Assembly: GCF_001687105.1 (NCBI RefSeq)
Contig: NZ_CP014595.1
Location: 496,001-560,000 of the forward strand
DNA length: 64,000 bases
Reading direction: 5' to 3'
Source of the DNA: Salipiger sp. CCB-MM3
Lineage (GTDB): Bacteria > Pseudomonadota > Alphaproteobacteria > Rhodobacterales > Rhodobacteraceae
In this document: in pieces, positions 46,398 to 55,961 of the stretch
Numbering within the stretch: the stretch's first letter is position 1
Layout of the letters: every line of letters starts with the position of its first letter
Program-made: the position numbers and the translations under genes
Notes under the pieces: generated by a model
What the model saw: the letters and a program-made list of their open reading frames with translations, nothing else
The model's database searches: none
What the model was told of the DNA's origin: nothing

Positions 46398-47141
46398 TCA
46401 GAAAAACACGTCTGCCGCGGCAATCGCCTGCCGGCCGCTGGCTGTCCTTAGGACAAGATTGCCGGCATCGTCCACCGTTTCGAACGTGCCCACGAATTCG
46501 TGCCTGCCGGTGCGCGCGGTGATCACCGATCCCAGCCGCGCCGCCCGCTGCAGCCAGGCCTCGCGCAGCCCGGCGAACCCATAGCCGCGGAACCGCGTCT
46601 CTTCGCGCGCATAGGCGGCGGCGAGCGCGGTCAGAAACTCCTCGGGCCCCACAGCCGCGCCGGTTTCGGACAGCAGCGAGACCGGGCGCAGCGCGCCAGG
46701 CTCGACCTCGCCCACATCCGGCGCGGCGGCGAGGTTGACGCCGATGCCAATCGCCAGCCAGTCGCAATTGCCGTGCCGCCCAAGGCTTTCCAGCAGGATG
46801 CCCGCCACTTTGCCGCCGTTCATCAGCACGTCGTTGGGCCATTTCAGCGCCAGCCCGTCCGAACGCCCGGTCACCGCCACGAAGGCCTCATAGAGCGCCA
46901 GCGAGGCGACGAAACTGCGCAGGGCCACCACCTGCGGCGGCTCGGCCACGGGCAGCACCAGCGTCGCGGCGAAATTGCCTTCGGGCATCGACCACGCGCG
47001 GCCCCGGCGCCCGCGCCCGGCGCTCTGCCGCAGCCCGAGGATCCACTCGGGCGCTTCGAGCGCGGGCACGATCCGCACCGCCTCGGCATTGGTGCTGTCC
47101 ACCTCGTCCAGCACGCGCCGCCCATAGCCTTCAGGCCACAT
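46398..47141 (-). CDS. birA: Biotin-[acetyl-CoA-carboxylase] ligase
   Basis: This enzyme attaches biotin to acyl-CoA carboxylases. The 247-aa protein has the ligase domain only: GRGRRGRAW (biotinyl-AMP loop) near residue 43, then LKWPNDVLMNGGKVAGIL. There is no N-terminal helix-turn-helix, so it is not a repressor. The frame is open to 47267, but the upstream part is a copy of the dispersed repeat. ATG 47141 (MWPEGYGRR) follows AAAGGGCAGGGC. Confidence 0.93.
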   Translation of the reverse strand: MWPEGYGRRVLDEVDSTNAEAVRIVPALEAPEWILGLRQSAGRGRRGRAWSMPEGNFAATLVLPVAEPPQVVALRSFVASLALYEAFVAVTGRSDGLALKWPNDVLMNGGKVAGILLESLGRHGNCDWLAIGIGVNLAAAPDVGEVEPGALRPVSLLSETGAAVGPEEFLTALAAAYAREETRFRGYGFAGLREAWLQRAARLGSVITARTGRHEFVGTFETVDDAGNLVLRTASGRQAIAAADVFF

Positions 47142-47146
47142 GCCCT

Positions 47147-47184
47147 GCCCTTTCATCTTTCCGAAAATACTCCCGCCGGAGGCA
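47147..47184. repeat. Dispersed intergenic repeat copy, divergent
   Basis: The sequence reads ccctttcatctttccgaaaa followed by tactcccgccggaggcaa. It preserves the AAAATA-CTCCCGCCGGAGG part of the family. It lies in the gap between the nuo terminator and birA, which supports the shorter birA start. Confidence 0.6.
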
Positions 47185-47200
47185 ACGCCGCCAAGGGCGG

Positions 47201-47228
47201 AAAAAAAGCGACGCGCCAGAGGCGCGTC
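47201..47228 (-). terminator. Terminator of the nuo operon
   Basis: On the minus strand GACGCGCC-TCT-GGCGCGTC is an 8-bp stem followed after two bases by seven T residues, 28 bp past the nuoN stop codon. It separates the nuo operon from birA-coaX-rnj. Confidence 0.9.
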
Positions 47229-47256
47229 ACTCGAAGGCTCGTACCTGAGTTGGGGC

Positions 47257-48699
47257 TCAGTTGACAAGGGTGGCTGCCGCCGCGGCCGCGGGCCCCTCGA
47301 TGCCGAAGAGGTTCACCACCCCGGCCACCATGATCACCGCCGAGACCATCAAAAAGCCCCAGAGGATCGGCGAGCCGCCGGTGTCCAGCGCATCCTCGCG
47401 GTCTTCACCGAAGTACATGTAGAAGACGATGCGCAGGTAGTAGAACGCCCCGATGGCCGAGGCCACGGCGGAGGCGACCACCAGCCAGACCATGTCTTCG
47501 GCGATGGCGGCGCGCCAGACGCCCAGCTTGGCAAAGAAGCCCAGCAGCGGCGGCACACCGGCGAGGCTGAACAGCAGCACCAGCATGGCCAGAGCCTTGC
47601 CCGGCTCGCGCTTGGAGTACATCCCCAGTGCGGTGATATCGGCGACCGGCTGGCCGTCCTTGCTCATCGACATGATGAAGGCAAAGGTGCCGACGTTCAT
47701 CGTCACATAGATCACCATGTAGATCAGCATCGCCTCGACGCCCGCCTCGGTGCCCGCGGCAAGGCCGATCAGCGCATAGCCCATATGGGCGATCGAGGAA
47801 TAGGCCATCAGGCGCTTGATGTTGGTCTGGCCGATGGCGGCGATGGAACCGAGGAACATCGACAGCACGGCGATCAGCGCGACCACCTGGCTCCAGTCCG
47901 CCACGGCACCGCCGAAGGCGTCATGCATGACGCGGGCGAAAAGCGCCATGGCCGCCACCTTCGGCGCAGTGGCGAAGAAGGCGGTGACCGGCGTCGGCGC
48001 GCCTTGATAGACGTCGGGGGTCCACATGTGGAAGGGCACCGCCGAGACCTTGAAGGCAAAGCCCGAAATCATCAGCACGAGGCCGATCAGCAGCCCGATC
48101 GACAGATGCCCCTCGGAGGCGGCGTTGATGATGCCCGAATAAAGCGTGGTGCCGGCAAAGCCGTAGGTCAGCGAGGCACCGTAGAGCAGCATGCCCGACG
48201 ACAGCGCGCCCAGCACGAAATACTTCAGGCCCGCCTCGGTGGACATCTCGCTGTCGCGGCGCAGCGAGGCGACCACGTAAAGCGAGAGCGACATCAGTTC
48301 GAGCCCCATGTAGAGCGTCATCAGATCGCCCGAGGAGACCATGACCATCATGCCCACGGTCGAGAGCGCCACCAGCACCGGGTATTCAAAGCGCAGCAGC
48401 TTTTGCTTTTGCATGAAGCCGAGGCCCATCACCAGCACGCAGGCCGCCGAGACGAGGATCACCACTTTGGCAAAGCGCGAGAAGGCGTCATCCACGAACA
48501 TGCCGTGGAAGGCCGGGCGCGTGCCGCTCGCCGTGGTGCCGATCCACAGCGCGAGGATCACCATCACCGCTGCGGTGGCCCAGACCAGCGCCGGGGCCAG
48601 CTTGTCCTTGCCGGTGTAGACCGCCCCGACCAGCGCCAGCATGGCGTAAACCGCCAGCAGGATCTCCGGAAGGATTGTGTTCAGATCAGCCGAGATCAT
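47257..48699 (-). CDS. nuoN: NADH-quinone oxidoreductase subunit N
   Basis: NuoN is one of three antiporter-like proton-pumping subunits of respiratory complex I. The 480-aa protein has about fourteen membrane helices with the Mrp-antiporter core segment [22 protein letters not shown] near residue 215 and the following GLAGVPP-type motif ([12 protein letters not shown]). It is the last nuo gene, directly after nuoM with an 11-bp gap. Confidence 0.97.
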   Translation of the reverse strand: MISADLNTILPEILLAVYAMLALVGAVYTGKDKLAPALVWATAAVMVILALWIGTTASGTRPAFHGMFVDDAFSRFAKVVILVSAACVLVMGLGFMQKQKLLRFEYPVLVALSTVGMMVMVSSGDLMTLYMGLELMSLSLYVVASLRRDSEMSTEAGLKYFVLGALSSGMLLYGASLTYGFAGTTLYSGIINAASEGHLSIGLLIGLVLMISGFAFKVSAVPFHMWTPDVYQGAPTPVTAFFATAPKVAAMALFARVMHDAFGGAVADWSQVVALIAVLSMFLGSIAAIGQTNIKRLMAYSSIAHMGYALIGLAAGTEAGVEAMLIYMVIYVTMNVGTFAFIMSMSKDGQPVADITALGMYSKREPGKALAMLVLLFSLAGVPPLLGFFAKLGVWRAAIAEDMVWLVVASAVASAIGAFYYLRIVFYMYFGEDREDALDTGGSPILWGFLMVSAVIMVAGVVNLFGIEGPAAAAAATLVN

Positions 48700-48710
48700 G
48701 CCCCGTCCCC

Positions 48711-50261
48711 TCAGTGGTTCGCTTCGGCCACGGTGGTGCCGCCGAGATCGGCGGCCGCCACGGCCGTATCATAATTGTTGACCAGCGCCTCGACCGACGG
48801 GCCGATGATGTCCAGCGCCGCGGCCGGGTAGACCCCCAGCCACAGGGTCATGACGACCAGCGGCGCGAAGGTCCAGCGCTCGCGCGGGGTCATGTCCTGA
48901 ATGGTCTTGAGGCTTTCCTTGATAAGATCGCCGAACACCACGCGGCGGTAGAGCCACAGCGCGTAGGACGCCGACAGGATCACCCCCGAAGCGGCAAACA
49001 GCGCCACCCAGGTGTTGACCTGGAAGATCCCCATCATGGTCAGGAATTCCCCGATGAAGCCCGAGGTCCCCGGCAGGCCGACGTTGGCCATCGTGAAGAA
49101 CATGAAGATCAGCGCATAGGCGGGCATGCGGTTCACCAGGCCGCCGTAGGCGTCGATCTCGCGGGTGTGCATGCGGTCGTAGATCACCCCGACGCAGAGG
49201 AAGAGCGCGCCCGACACGAAGCCATGGCTGATCATCTGGAAGATCGCGCCATCGATCCCCTGCTGGTTGGCGGCAAAGATGCCCAGCGTCACATAGCCCA
49301 TGTGGGCGACCGACGAATAGGCGATCAGCTTCTTCATGTCCTCCTGCACTAGCGCGACCAGCGAGGTGTAGACGATGGCGATGGCCGACATCCAGAACAC
49401 CAGCGGCGCCAGCACTTCCGAGCCCACCGGGAACATCGGCAGCGAAAAGCGCAGGAAGCCGTAGCCGCCCATCTTCAGCAGGATCGCCGCCAGCACCACA
49501 GAGCCCGCCGTGGGCGCCTGCACGTGCGCGTCGGGCAGCCATGTGTGCACCGGCCACATGGGCATCTTCACCGCGAAGGAGGCGAAGAAGGCCAGCCAGA
49601 GCATCGTCTGCAGACCGCCGACGATGTGGATGCCCAGCACCGAGAAGCCCGCGGTCGAGAACTCATGGGTCAGCAGCGTCGGGATATCCAGCGTGCCCGC
49701 ATCGGCATACATCGCCACGATCGCCACCAGCATCAGCACCGAGCCGAGGAAGGTGTAGAGGAAGAACTTGAACGAAGCGTAGATGCGGTTCTTGCCGCCC
49801 CAGATGCCGATGATCAGGAACATCGGGATCAGGCCCGCCTCGAAGAACAGGTAGAAGAGCACCAGATCGAGCGCCATGAACACGCCGAGCATCAGCGTCT
49901 CGAGCAGCAGGAAGGCGATCATATACTCTTTGACCCGCACCTTCACGTCCCACGACGCGAGGATCACCAGCGGCATCATGAAGGTGGTGAGCATCACGAA
50001 CAGCACCGAGATGCCGTCGACGCCCATCTTGTAGCTCATGCCCATGATCCAGCTGCCGGTCTCCACCATCTGGAAGCCGGGGTTCGACGCGTCGAACTGG
50101 AACAGGATGAACAGCGAGATCACGAAGGTCGCCGAGGTGGCGATCATCGCGAGCCATTTGGCATTCCGGTCCGCCGCGGCGTCACCGCCGCGCAGGAAGA
50201 GCGCGAGGATCAGCGCCGCCAGCGCGGGCAGGAAGGTGACGATGGAAAGAAGGTTGGCCAT
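48711..50261 (-). CDS. nuoM: NADH-quinone oxidoreductase subunit M
   Basis: This is a 516-aa antiporter-like membrane subunit of complex [23 protein letters not shown] near residue 230 carries the conserved Lys and His of the proton channel. [15 protein letters not shown] and [14 protein letters not shown] are further family motifs. Its ATG shares one base with the nuoL stop codon (TAATG). Confidence 0.97.
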   Translation of the reverse strand: MANLLSIVTFLPALAALILALFLRGGDAAADRNAKWLAMIATSATFVISLFILFQFDASNPGFQMVETGSWIMGMSYKMGVDGISVLFVMLTTFMMPLVILASWDVKVRVKEYMIAFLLLETLMLGVFMALDLVLFYLFFEAGLIPMFLIIGIWGGKNRIYASFKFFLYTFLGSVLMLVAIVAMYADAGTLDIPTLLTHEFSTAGFSVLGIHIVGGLQTMLWLAFFASFAVKMPMWPVHTWLPDAHVQAPTAGSVVLAAILLKMGGYGFLRFSLPMFPVGSEVLAPLVFWMSAIAIVYTSLVALVQEDMKKLIAYSSVAHMGYVTLGIFAANQQGIDGAIFQMISHGFVSGALFLCVGVIYDRMHTREIDAYGGLVNRMPAYALIFMFFTMANVGLPGTSGFIGEFLTMMGIFQVNTWVALFAASGVILSASYALWLYRRVVFGDLIKESLKTIQDMTPRERWTFAPLVVMTLWLGVYPAAALDIIGPSVEALVNNYDTAVAAADLGGTTVAEANH

Positions 50262-52447
50262 TAGTGAGCCCCTCCGAGGATCGACATCCAGGTGACCAGA
50301 ACGGCGATGCCGATCACCATGGCGAAGGCGTAGGTGAAGATGTAGCCGGACTGCGCGCGGCCCGCGAGCTTGGTGAAGAAGGGGATGATCCCCATCGCCA
50401 CGCCGTTGATCGAGCCGTCGATGACGTTGCCGTCAACCCGCTTCCACAGGAAGCGCCCGATCGCCTTGGCTGGCCGCACGAAGATGAAGTCGTAAATCTC
50501 GTCGAAATACCACTTGTTCAGCAAGAAGAGATACAGCGGGCGCTGGTTCTCTGCGAGCCGCTTCGGCAGCGCCGGGTTCACGATGTAGAAGAGATAGGCA
50601 ACGCCAAAGCCGATCAGCATGGCGAAGAACGGCGAGACCTTGACCCAGACCGGCGCGTGGTGCGCCTCGTCCATGACGTGGTTGTCCGGCCCCATGAAGA
50701 TCGCGCCCTCGGGCGCCATGCCAGTGGCCACATGGGTGGTCTCTTCGGCGGTGGTCTCTTCGGCGGTGGTCTCCTCGGCGGCAGCCTCGGCAGTCTCGGT
50801 GCCATGCTCTTCGGTGGCGACGGCGGTGTCTTCGCCGTGCGCCTCGGTGGCCGCGTGCTCTTCGCCCGCAGCTTCGCCTTCCGCCTCACCATGCCCCTCT
50901 TCCGAGGCTTCCGCATGATGCGCGGGGATGCCGAAGAAGCGGTTCACCCTCTCATGGTCGCCAAAGAACGGCCCGTAGAAGACCATCCCGGCAAAGACCG
51001 CGCCCACGGCAAGAACCGCCAGCGGAATGGTCATGACTTTCGGGCTTTCATGCGCGTGCTCATGCGTGTGCTTGTCGCCGCGCGGACGCCCGTAGAAGGT
51101 CAGGAAGATCAGGCGCCAAGAGTAGAACGAAGTGAACAGCGCCGCGATGACCAGCATCCAGAAGGCGTAGCCGCCCGCGGTTCCTGCCCATGCGCTCTCG
51201 ATGATCGCGTCCTTCGACAGGAAACCAGCAAAGCCGATGTGCGTGAGCGGGATGCCGACGCCGGTGATCGCCAGCGTGCCTATCATCATCGCCCAGAAGG
51301 TGTAGGGGATCTTGCCGCGCAGACCGCCGTAGTTCCGCATGTCCTGCTCGTGGTGCATCGCGTGGATGACCGAGCCGGCGCCAAGGAACAGCATCGCCTT
51401 GAAGAAGGCGTGGGTCAGCAGGTGGAACATGGCCGCCGAGTAGACACCGACGCCCGCCGCCACGAACATGTAGCCGAGCTGCGAACAGGTCGAATAGGCG
51501 ATCACCCGCTTGATGTCGTTCTGGACGAGGCCGACCGTCGCCGCGAAGAAGGCGGTGGTGGCGCCGAGGAAGGTGACGAAAGCCATCGCTTCCGGCGCGT
51601 ATTCCATCAGCGGCGACATGCGGCAGACGAGGAAGACACCGGCGGTCACCATGGTCGCGGCGTGGATCAGCGCCGACACCGGGGTCGGGCCTTCCATCGC
51701 GTCGGGCAGCCATGTGTGCAGCAAGAGCTGCGCCGATTTGCCCATGGCGCCGACAAACAGCAGGAAGGCCAGCAGGTTCGCCGCGTTCCAGTCGGTCCAG
51801 AGGAAGGTCAGCTGCGTTTCCGCCAACTGCGGTGCCGCCGCGAAGATGTCGTCAAAGCGGATGGAGTCGGTGAGGAAGAAGAGGCCAAGGATGCCGAGCA
51901 GGAAGCCGAAGTCACCCACACGGTTGACGATGAAGGCCTTCATCGCCGCAGCCCCCGCCGAGGGTTTCTTGTAGTAGAACCCGATCAGCAAGTAGGACGC
52001 GACGCCCACGCCTTCCCAGCCAAAGAACATCTGCACGAGGTTGTCCGAAGTCACCAGCGCGAGCATCGCGAAGGTGAAGAACGACAGGTAGGCAAAGAAG
52101 CGCGGCTTGTAGCTCTCGCCTTCCTTGAACTGCGGGTCATGCGCCATGTAGCCGAAGCTGTAGAGGTGCACGAGCGCCGAGACCGTGGTGACCACGATCA
52201 GCATGATCGCCGTCAGACGGTCCGAGCGGATCGCCCATTCGGTGCTGAGCGTGCCGCTTTCGATGAAGCGGAACAGTGGGATGGTCTCTGCCTCGCCGAG
52301 GAAGAGGAACACGATCCACGACAGCAGACAGGCCAGAAACAGCAGGCCGGTGGTGACCCACATGGCCCCCTTCTCGCCGATGAAGCGCCAGCCGAACCCC
52401 GCCAGCACGGCCCCGAGCAGCGGGGCAAAGAGAATAATCGTCTCCAT
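50261..52447 (-). CDS. nuoL: NADH-quinone oxidoreductase subunit L with acidic insert
   Basis: This is the largest antiporter-like subunit of complex I and carries the long lateral helix. At 728 residues it is about 100 longer than usual. The core motifs are normal ([32 protein letters not shown] near residue 235). Between two late membrane segments, about residues 505-575, lies a Glu/Ala/Thr/His-rich low-complexity stretch. It ends in a triple EETTA repeat coded by three 15-bp units (50736-50780). The insert would face one side of the membrane; its role is unknown. Confidence 0.96.
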   Translation of the reverse strand: METIILFAPLLGAVLAGFGWRFIGEKGAMWVTTGLLFLACLLSWIVFLFLGEAETIPLFRFIESGTLSTEWAIRSDRLTAIMLIVVTTVSALVHLYSFGYMAHDPQFKEGESYKPRFFAYLSFFTFAMLALVTSDNLVQMFFGWEGVGVASYLLIGFYYKKPSAGAAAMKAFIVNRVGDFGFLLGILGLFFLTDSIRFDDIFAAAPQLAETQLTFLWTDWNAANLLAFLLFVGAMGKSAQLLLHTWLPDAMEGPTPVSALIHAATMVTAGVFLVCRMSPLMEYAPEAMAFVTFLGATTAFFAATVGLVQNDIKRVIAYSTCSQLGYMFVAAGVGVYSAAMFHLLTHAFFKAMLFLGAGSVIHAMHHEQDMRNYGGLRGKIPYTFWAMMIGTLAITGVGIPLTHIGFAGFLSKDAIIESAWAGTAGGYAFWMLVIAALFTSFYSWRLIFLTFYGRPRGDKHTHEHAHESPKVMTIPLAVLAVGAVFAGMVFYGPFFGDHERVNRFFGIPAHHAEASEEGHGEAEGEAAGEEHAATEAHGEDTAVATEEHGTETAEAAAEETTAEETTAEETTHVATGMAPEGAIFMGPDNHVMDEAHHAPVWVKVSPFFAMLIGFGVAYLFYIVNPALPKRLAENQRPLYLFLLNKWYFDEIYDFIFVRPAKAIGRFLWKRVDGNVIDGSINGVAMGIIPFFTKLAGRAQSGYIFTYAFAMVIGIAVLVTWMSILGGAH
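50736..50780 (-). repeat. 15-bp x3 tandem repeat inside nuoL
   Basis: Three copies of gtggtctcttcggcg (plus strand) occur in direct succession; the third differs by one base. They encode the repeated EETTA units of the acidic insert and are a likely site of copy-number variation between strains. Confidence 0.9.
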
Positions 52448-52453
52448 GGGCGG

Positions 52454-52759
52454 TCAGCCTTTCATCACGTTGACGTCTTCCACGGCGATCGAGCCGCGGT
52501 TGCGGAAGAAGCAGACGAGGATCGCAAGGCCGATGGCCGCTTCGGCCGCCGCCACGGTCAGCACGAAGAGCGTGAAGACCTGCCCCGCGAGATCGCCCAG
52601 AAAGGACGAGAAGGCGACGAAGTTGATGTTGACCGAGAGCAGAATGAGCTCGATCGACATCAGCAGGATGATCACGTTCTTCCGATTGAGGAAAATCCCG
52701 AAAATCCCGATGACGAACAGCACGGCCGCCACCGTCAGGTAATGTTCAAGTCCGATCAT
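52454..52759 (-). CDS. nuoK: NADH-quinone oxidoreductase subunit K
   Basis: This small membrane subunit of 101 aa has three helices. The buried glutamates used in proton transfer lie in [13 protein letters not shown] and [16 protein letters not shown] 52759 (MIGLEHYL) follows GGAGGGATGC; an earlier in-frame ATG is rejected. Confidence 0.96.
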   Translation of the reverse strand: MIGLEHYLTVAAVLFVIGIFGIFLNRKNVIILLMSIELILLSVNINFVAFSSFLGDLAGQVFTLFVLTVAAAEAAIGLAILVCFFRNRGSIAVEDVNVMKG

Positions 52760-52841
52760 GCATCCCTCCGGGTCATTGCCCCGATCCTTCAAGTCCCTCG
52801 CGGCCCTTTGTCGGGTGGGTCCGCGTCATATCCCGTTGCCC

Positions 52842-52871
52842 GCAGCGCCCGCCCCTCCCGGGGGGCGCTGC
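52842..52871 (-). promoter_or_regulatory. Intercistronic hairpin between nuoJ and nuoK
   Basis: GCAGCGCCC and GGGCGCTGC form a 9-bp stem around a G/C-only loop in the 122-bp gap after nuoJ, the longest gap of the second half of the operon. No T-run follows on the minus strand. It may be a processing or stability element. Confidence 0.45.
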
Positions 52872-52881
52872 AGGGTGTAAT

Positions 52882-53490
52882 TCAGAGCCCCTGCCCGGGC
52901 TTCACGTCTTTCAGTTCCAGCGCCTTGGCCGGATCGCGCCACATCTGCGCCAGCACGTTCTGACGCTTGACGTCGGTGCGATGGCGCAGCGTGAGGACGA
53001 TCGCGCCGATCATGGCGACCAGCAGGATCAGCCCCGCCAGCTGGAACAGCAGGAAGTAGCGGTCATAGAGCAGCACGCCGAGTGCGACGGTGTTTTGCAT
53101 CTCTTCGGGCGCAGGCGTCGGCGCCGACAGCTGGCTGGCCGCCAGTTCCGAGGCTTCCCAGCCGCCAAAGGCCATGCCCAGCTGCATCAGAATGACCACG
53201 CCGATGAGCAGCGCCAACGGCATGTATTTCGCCATGCCCGCGCGCAGTTCGGCAAAGTCTACATCCAGCATCATCACCACGAAGAGGAACAGCACCGCCA
53301 CCGCGCCGACGTAGACGATGATTAGCAGCATCGCCACGAACTCGGCGCCCAGCAGCACGAAGAGCCCCGCCGCGCTGAGGAAGGAGAGGATCAGCCAGAG
53401 CACCGAGTGCACCGGGTTCCGGGCGATCACCGTGAGCAGCCCGCCCACGATCACGCAGAGCGAAAAGAGGTAGAAGGCGAACACCATCAT
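52882..53490 (-). CDS. nuoJ: NADH-quinone oxidoreductase subunit J
   Basis: This is a 202-aa membrane subunit with five helices. [27 protein letters not shown] (about residues 49-75) is the conserved third helix. Its start codon overlaps the stop of the preceding carboxymuconolactone-decarboxylase-like gene, so nuoJ translation is coupled to that gene. Confidence 0.96.
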   Translation of the reverse strand: MMVFAFYLFSLCVIVGGLLTVIARNPVHSVLWLILSFLSAAGLFVLLGAEFVAMLLIIVYVGAVAVLFLFVVMMLDVDFAELRAGMAKYMPLALLIGVVILMQLGMAFGGWEASELAASQLSAPTPAPEEMQNTVALGVLLYDRYFLLFQLAGLILLVAMIGAIVLTLRHRTDVKRQNVLAQMWRDPAKALELKDVKPGQGL

Positions 53491-53894
53491 TTTGCGTTAT
53501 CCTCGTTGTCTTCCATCACCTCGCGCGCAAGCTCCATGGCGCGGGTCATGGCGGGTATGCCAGCGAACATCGACATATGGGCGATGGTCTCGGCGATCTC
53601 GTCTTTGGTGGCGCCGGCCTCGATCAGGTGGCGCACGGTCATGCGCACCGGCGTGTCAGCCTGCGCGCCCTGCATGGTCAGCCCGGCCAGCGTCAGCAGC
53701 AGCCGGGTCTTGGCGTCGAGCCCGTCCTTGGACATGCCCTTGCCGAACCAGAACTCCATGATGTCCTTGGGCATGGTCGGCCAGAGTTTCTCGTATTCCT
53801 TGGGCGCGAAGCTCTCGAGCGCAGGGTTGAAGGCTTTCGCCATCTCCTGCGCCTGCGTCATCATCAGCTCGAAGGGGGTTTTGGGATCGCTCAT
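53487..53894 (-). CDS. Carboxymuconolactone decarboxylase-like protein
   Basis: The 135-aa helical protein matches the CMD/AhpD fold: [19 protein letters not shown] in the middle and the signature [18 protein letters not shown] near the C-terminus. It contains no cysteine, so it cannot be an AhpD-type peroxidase. It lies inside the nuo operon between nuoI and nuoJ and is coupled to nuoJ by an ATGA overlap. A quinone- or redox-related or assembly role is possible from position only. Confidence 0.85.
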   Translation of the reverse strand: MSDPKTPFELMMTQAQEMAKAFNPALESFAPKEYEKLWPTMPKDIMEFWFGKGMSKDGLDAKTRLLLTLAGLTMQGAQADTPVRMTVRHLIEAGATKDEIAETIAHMSMFAGIPAMTRAMELAREVMEDNEDNAK

Positions 53895-53995
53895 GCCGGG
53901 TCTCCTGAATGGCCTCCTGCATGGCCAAGCCGCGCGCTGCCCCGCGCGCGGGTGCGGCGGGCCTCGGTCCGGGCTTGGTCAAAACTGGCGGTCAT
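53891..53995 (-). CDS. Possible 34-aa small ORF before the CMD gene
   Basis: ATG 53995 follows GGGGAGGAGAGCAA, the best ribosome-binding site in the region. The frame runs 34 codons to a stop overlapping the CMD start (ATGA). The product (MTASFDQARTEARRTRARG...) is Arg- and Gly-rich with no known motif. It may be a leader peptide that couples translation to the CMD gene, or an uncharacterised small protein. Conservation has not been tested. Confidence 0.4.
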   Translation of the reverse strand: MTASFDQARTEARRTRARGSARLGHAGGHSGDPA

Positions 53996-54016
53996 TTGCT
54001 CTCCTCCCCTGCGGCG

Positions 54017-54511
54017 TCAGCGATATGGAGCGTCAAGCTCGAGGTTGCGGGCGATCTCGGCTTCCCAGCGCTCACCGTTCGCCAGCAGCTTGTCCTTGTC
54101 GTAGAACAGCTCCTCGCGGGTCTCGGTCGAGAACTCGAAGTTCGGCCCCTCGACGATCGCGTCCACCGGGCAGGCCTCTTGGCAGAAGCCGCAGTAGATG
54201 CATTTCGTCATGTCGATGTCGTAACGCGTGGTGCGGCGGCTGCCGTCGTCCCGCGGCTCAGCGTCGATGGTGATGGCCTGCGCCGGGCAGATGGCCTCGC
54301 AGAGTTTGCAGGCGATGCAGCGCTCTTCGCCATTGGGATAGCGACGCAGCGCGTGCTCGCCGCGGAAGCGCGGGGACAGATAGCCCTTCTCATGCGGGTA
54401 GTTCAGCGTGGGCTTGGGCGCGAAGAAGTACTTCAGCCCCAGTTGGAAGCCCTTGATGAAGTCTGCCAGCAGGAAATACTTGGCTGCCCGGCCGTAATCG
54501 ATCGATGCCAT
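54017..54511 (-). CDS. nuoI: NADH-quinone oxidoreductase subunit I
   Basis: This 164-aa peripheral subunit holds the N6a and N6b clusters. The two [4Fe-4S] motifs are [12 protein letters not shown] near residue 64 and [12 protein letters not shown] near residue 103. An amphipathic N-terminal helix contacts the membrane arm. It follows nuoH with a 6-bp gap. Confidence 0.97.
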   Translation of the reverse strand: MASIDYGRAAKYFLLADFIKGFQLGLKYFFAPKPTLNYPHEKGYLSPRFRGEHALRRYPNGEERCIACKLCEAICPAQAITIDAEPRDDGSRRTTRYDIDMTKCIYCGFCQEACPVDAIVEGPNFEFSTETREELFYDKDKLLANGERWEAEIARNLELDAPYR

Positions 54512-54517
54512 GGTTGC

Positions 54518-55555
54518 TTAACCTCCCGTGGTCCAGCGGGCGAAGATGCCCCAGAACCATCCGAATTTCGCCGCGAAGGACACGAAGACCACCCAGAACA
54601 GGCTGAACGGAAGGAAGACCTTCCAGCCAAGGCGCATCAGCTGGTCGTAGCGGTAGCGCGGGGTGATCGCCTTCACCATCGCGAAGATGAAGAAGAAGAA
54701 CGCCATCTTCGCGACCATCCACAGCACGCCGTCGGGCAGGCCGGGGATCGGCGACAGCCAGCCGCCGAAGAACAGCAGCGAGGTCAGCGCGCACATCAAG
54801 AAGATCGCGATATATTCACCTGCCATGAACAGCAGGAAGGGCGTCGAGGAATATTCCACCTGATAACCGGCCACCAGTTCCGATTCCGCTTCGGGAAGGT
54901 CGAACGGCGGGCGGTTGGTCTCGGCCAGCGCCGAGATGAAGAACAGGAACACCATCGGGAAATGCGGCAGCCAGTACCAGTTGAACAGGCCAAAGCTGCC
55001 ATCCTGCGCCCGCACGATGTCGCCAAAGCTCATCGAGCCGGTAGAGATGATCACGCCGATGATGATCAGGCCGATCGACACCTCATACGAGATCATCTGT
55101 GCCGCCGAGCGCAGCGAGCCGAGGAACGGGTATTTCGAGTTAGACGCCCAGCCCCCCATGATCACGCCGTAGACCTCGAGCGAGCTGATCGCCATCACGT
55201 AGAGGATCGCCACGTTGATATCAGCGAGCACCCAGCCGTCGTTGAACGGGATCGCCGCCCAGGCGATCATCGCCATCACGAAAGAAATGATCGGCGCCAG
55301 CAGGAAGACGGCCTTGTCAGAGCCCGCCGGGATCACCACTTCCTTCAGCACGTATTTGATCGCGTCCGCCACCGACTGGAGAATGCCGAACATCCCCACG
55401 ACGTTGGGGCCGCGCCGCATCTGCACGGCGGCCCAGATCTTGCGGTCGCCATAGACCAGGAACAACAGCGAGATCATCACGAAGGCCACGACCGCAAGGG
55501 TTTGCGCGAGCACTAGGATGAAGATGCCGAAGGGCGTTGCGAAGAAGTCTGCCAT
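54518..55555 (-). CDS. nuoH: NADH-quinone oxidoreductase subunit H
   Basis: This 345-aa membrane subunit forms much of the quinone site, with eight helices. [25 protein letters not shown] near residue 30 and [23 protein letters not shown] near residue 205 are diagnostic. ATG 55555 ([10 protein letters not shown]) gives the standard start; the frame is open further upstream. Confidence 0.97.
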   Translation of the reverse strand: MADFFATPFGIFILVLAQTLAVVAFVMISLLFLVYGDRKIWAAVQMRRGPNVVGMFGILQSVADAIKYVLKEVVIPAGSDKAVFLLAPIISFVMAMIAWAAIPFNDGWVLADINVAILYVMAISSLEVYGVIMGGWASNSKYPFLGSLRSAAQMISYEVSIGLIIIGVIISTGSMSFGDIVRAQDGSFGLFNWYWLPHFPMVFLFFISALAETNRPPFDLPEAESELVAGYQVEYSSTPFLLFMAGEYIAIFLMCALTSLLFFGGWLSPIPGLPDGVLWMVAKMAFFFFIFAMVKAITPRYRYDQLMRLGWKVFLPFSLFWVVFVSFAAKFGWFWGIFARWTTGG

Positions 55556-55565
55556 CAAGTGTCCC

Positions 55566-55958
55566 TCACACCATCGGTATTCCGTTCTCGGCGCAGGCTG
55601 ACGCGACGACTTCCGCGTCGATCGTCTTGAGCCCGCGAGGCAGCGCCGCAGAGATGGTGTAAACCGCATCTCCGCGCCAGAGGCCACCCTCTTCCGACAC
55701 ATTCGTCCGCAGATGACGCGCGAACCCGTAACCCCGGATCAGCGCATATTGCGCTGCGGCGCAATCTGCGTAGTTCTCTACATCCTCCGAGCCGCGCGCC
55801 CCGCGCATCGCCACGAAGAAATTCACCAGATCGCCATCCAGCAGCCGCGTCTCCACCCCCTCGTAGAGCGGCGCAAAGGGCGCTGTCTCCGGCGCGGGTT
55901 CCGCGCAGGCGCTCAGCGCGGCCAGCGCCGCAAGGGAAAGGGATATCCGCAGCGACAT
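55566..55958 (-). CDS. Small lipoprotein in the nuo operon
   Basis: The 130-aa protein has a lipoprotein signal peptide with lipobox LSAC (Cys18). The mature part has two further Cys residues (ADCAAAQY and ASACAENG) that may form a disulfide. I do not recognise a family. It lies between nuoG and nuoH, three bases after nuoG, so it is made with complex I. A periplasmic role in assembly or stability is possible, not shown. Confidence 0.75.
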   Translation of the reverse strand: MSLRISLSLAALAALSACAEPAPETAPFAPLYEGVETRLLDGDLVNFFVAMRGARGSEDVENYADCAAAQYALIRGYGFARHLRTNVSEEGGLWRGDAVYTISAALPRGLKTIDAEVVASACAENGIPMV

Positions 55959-55961
55959 GGA

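Noticed and set aside
47142..47267. Longer birA start at 47267
   Set aside because: The extra codons run through the dispersed repeat and the nuo terminator region, and BirA proteins start near MWPEGYGRR.
50264..52963. Open plus-strand frame of 899 codons opposite nuoL and nuoK
   Set aside because: Same effect: it is the complement of conserved nuo genes, rich in His, Arg and Glu, and has no recognisable domain.
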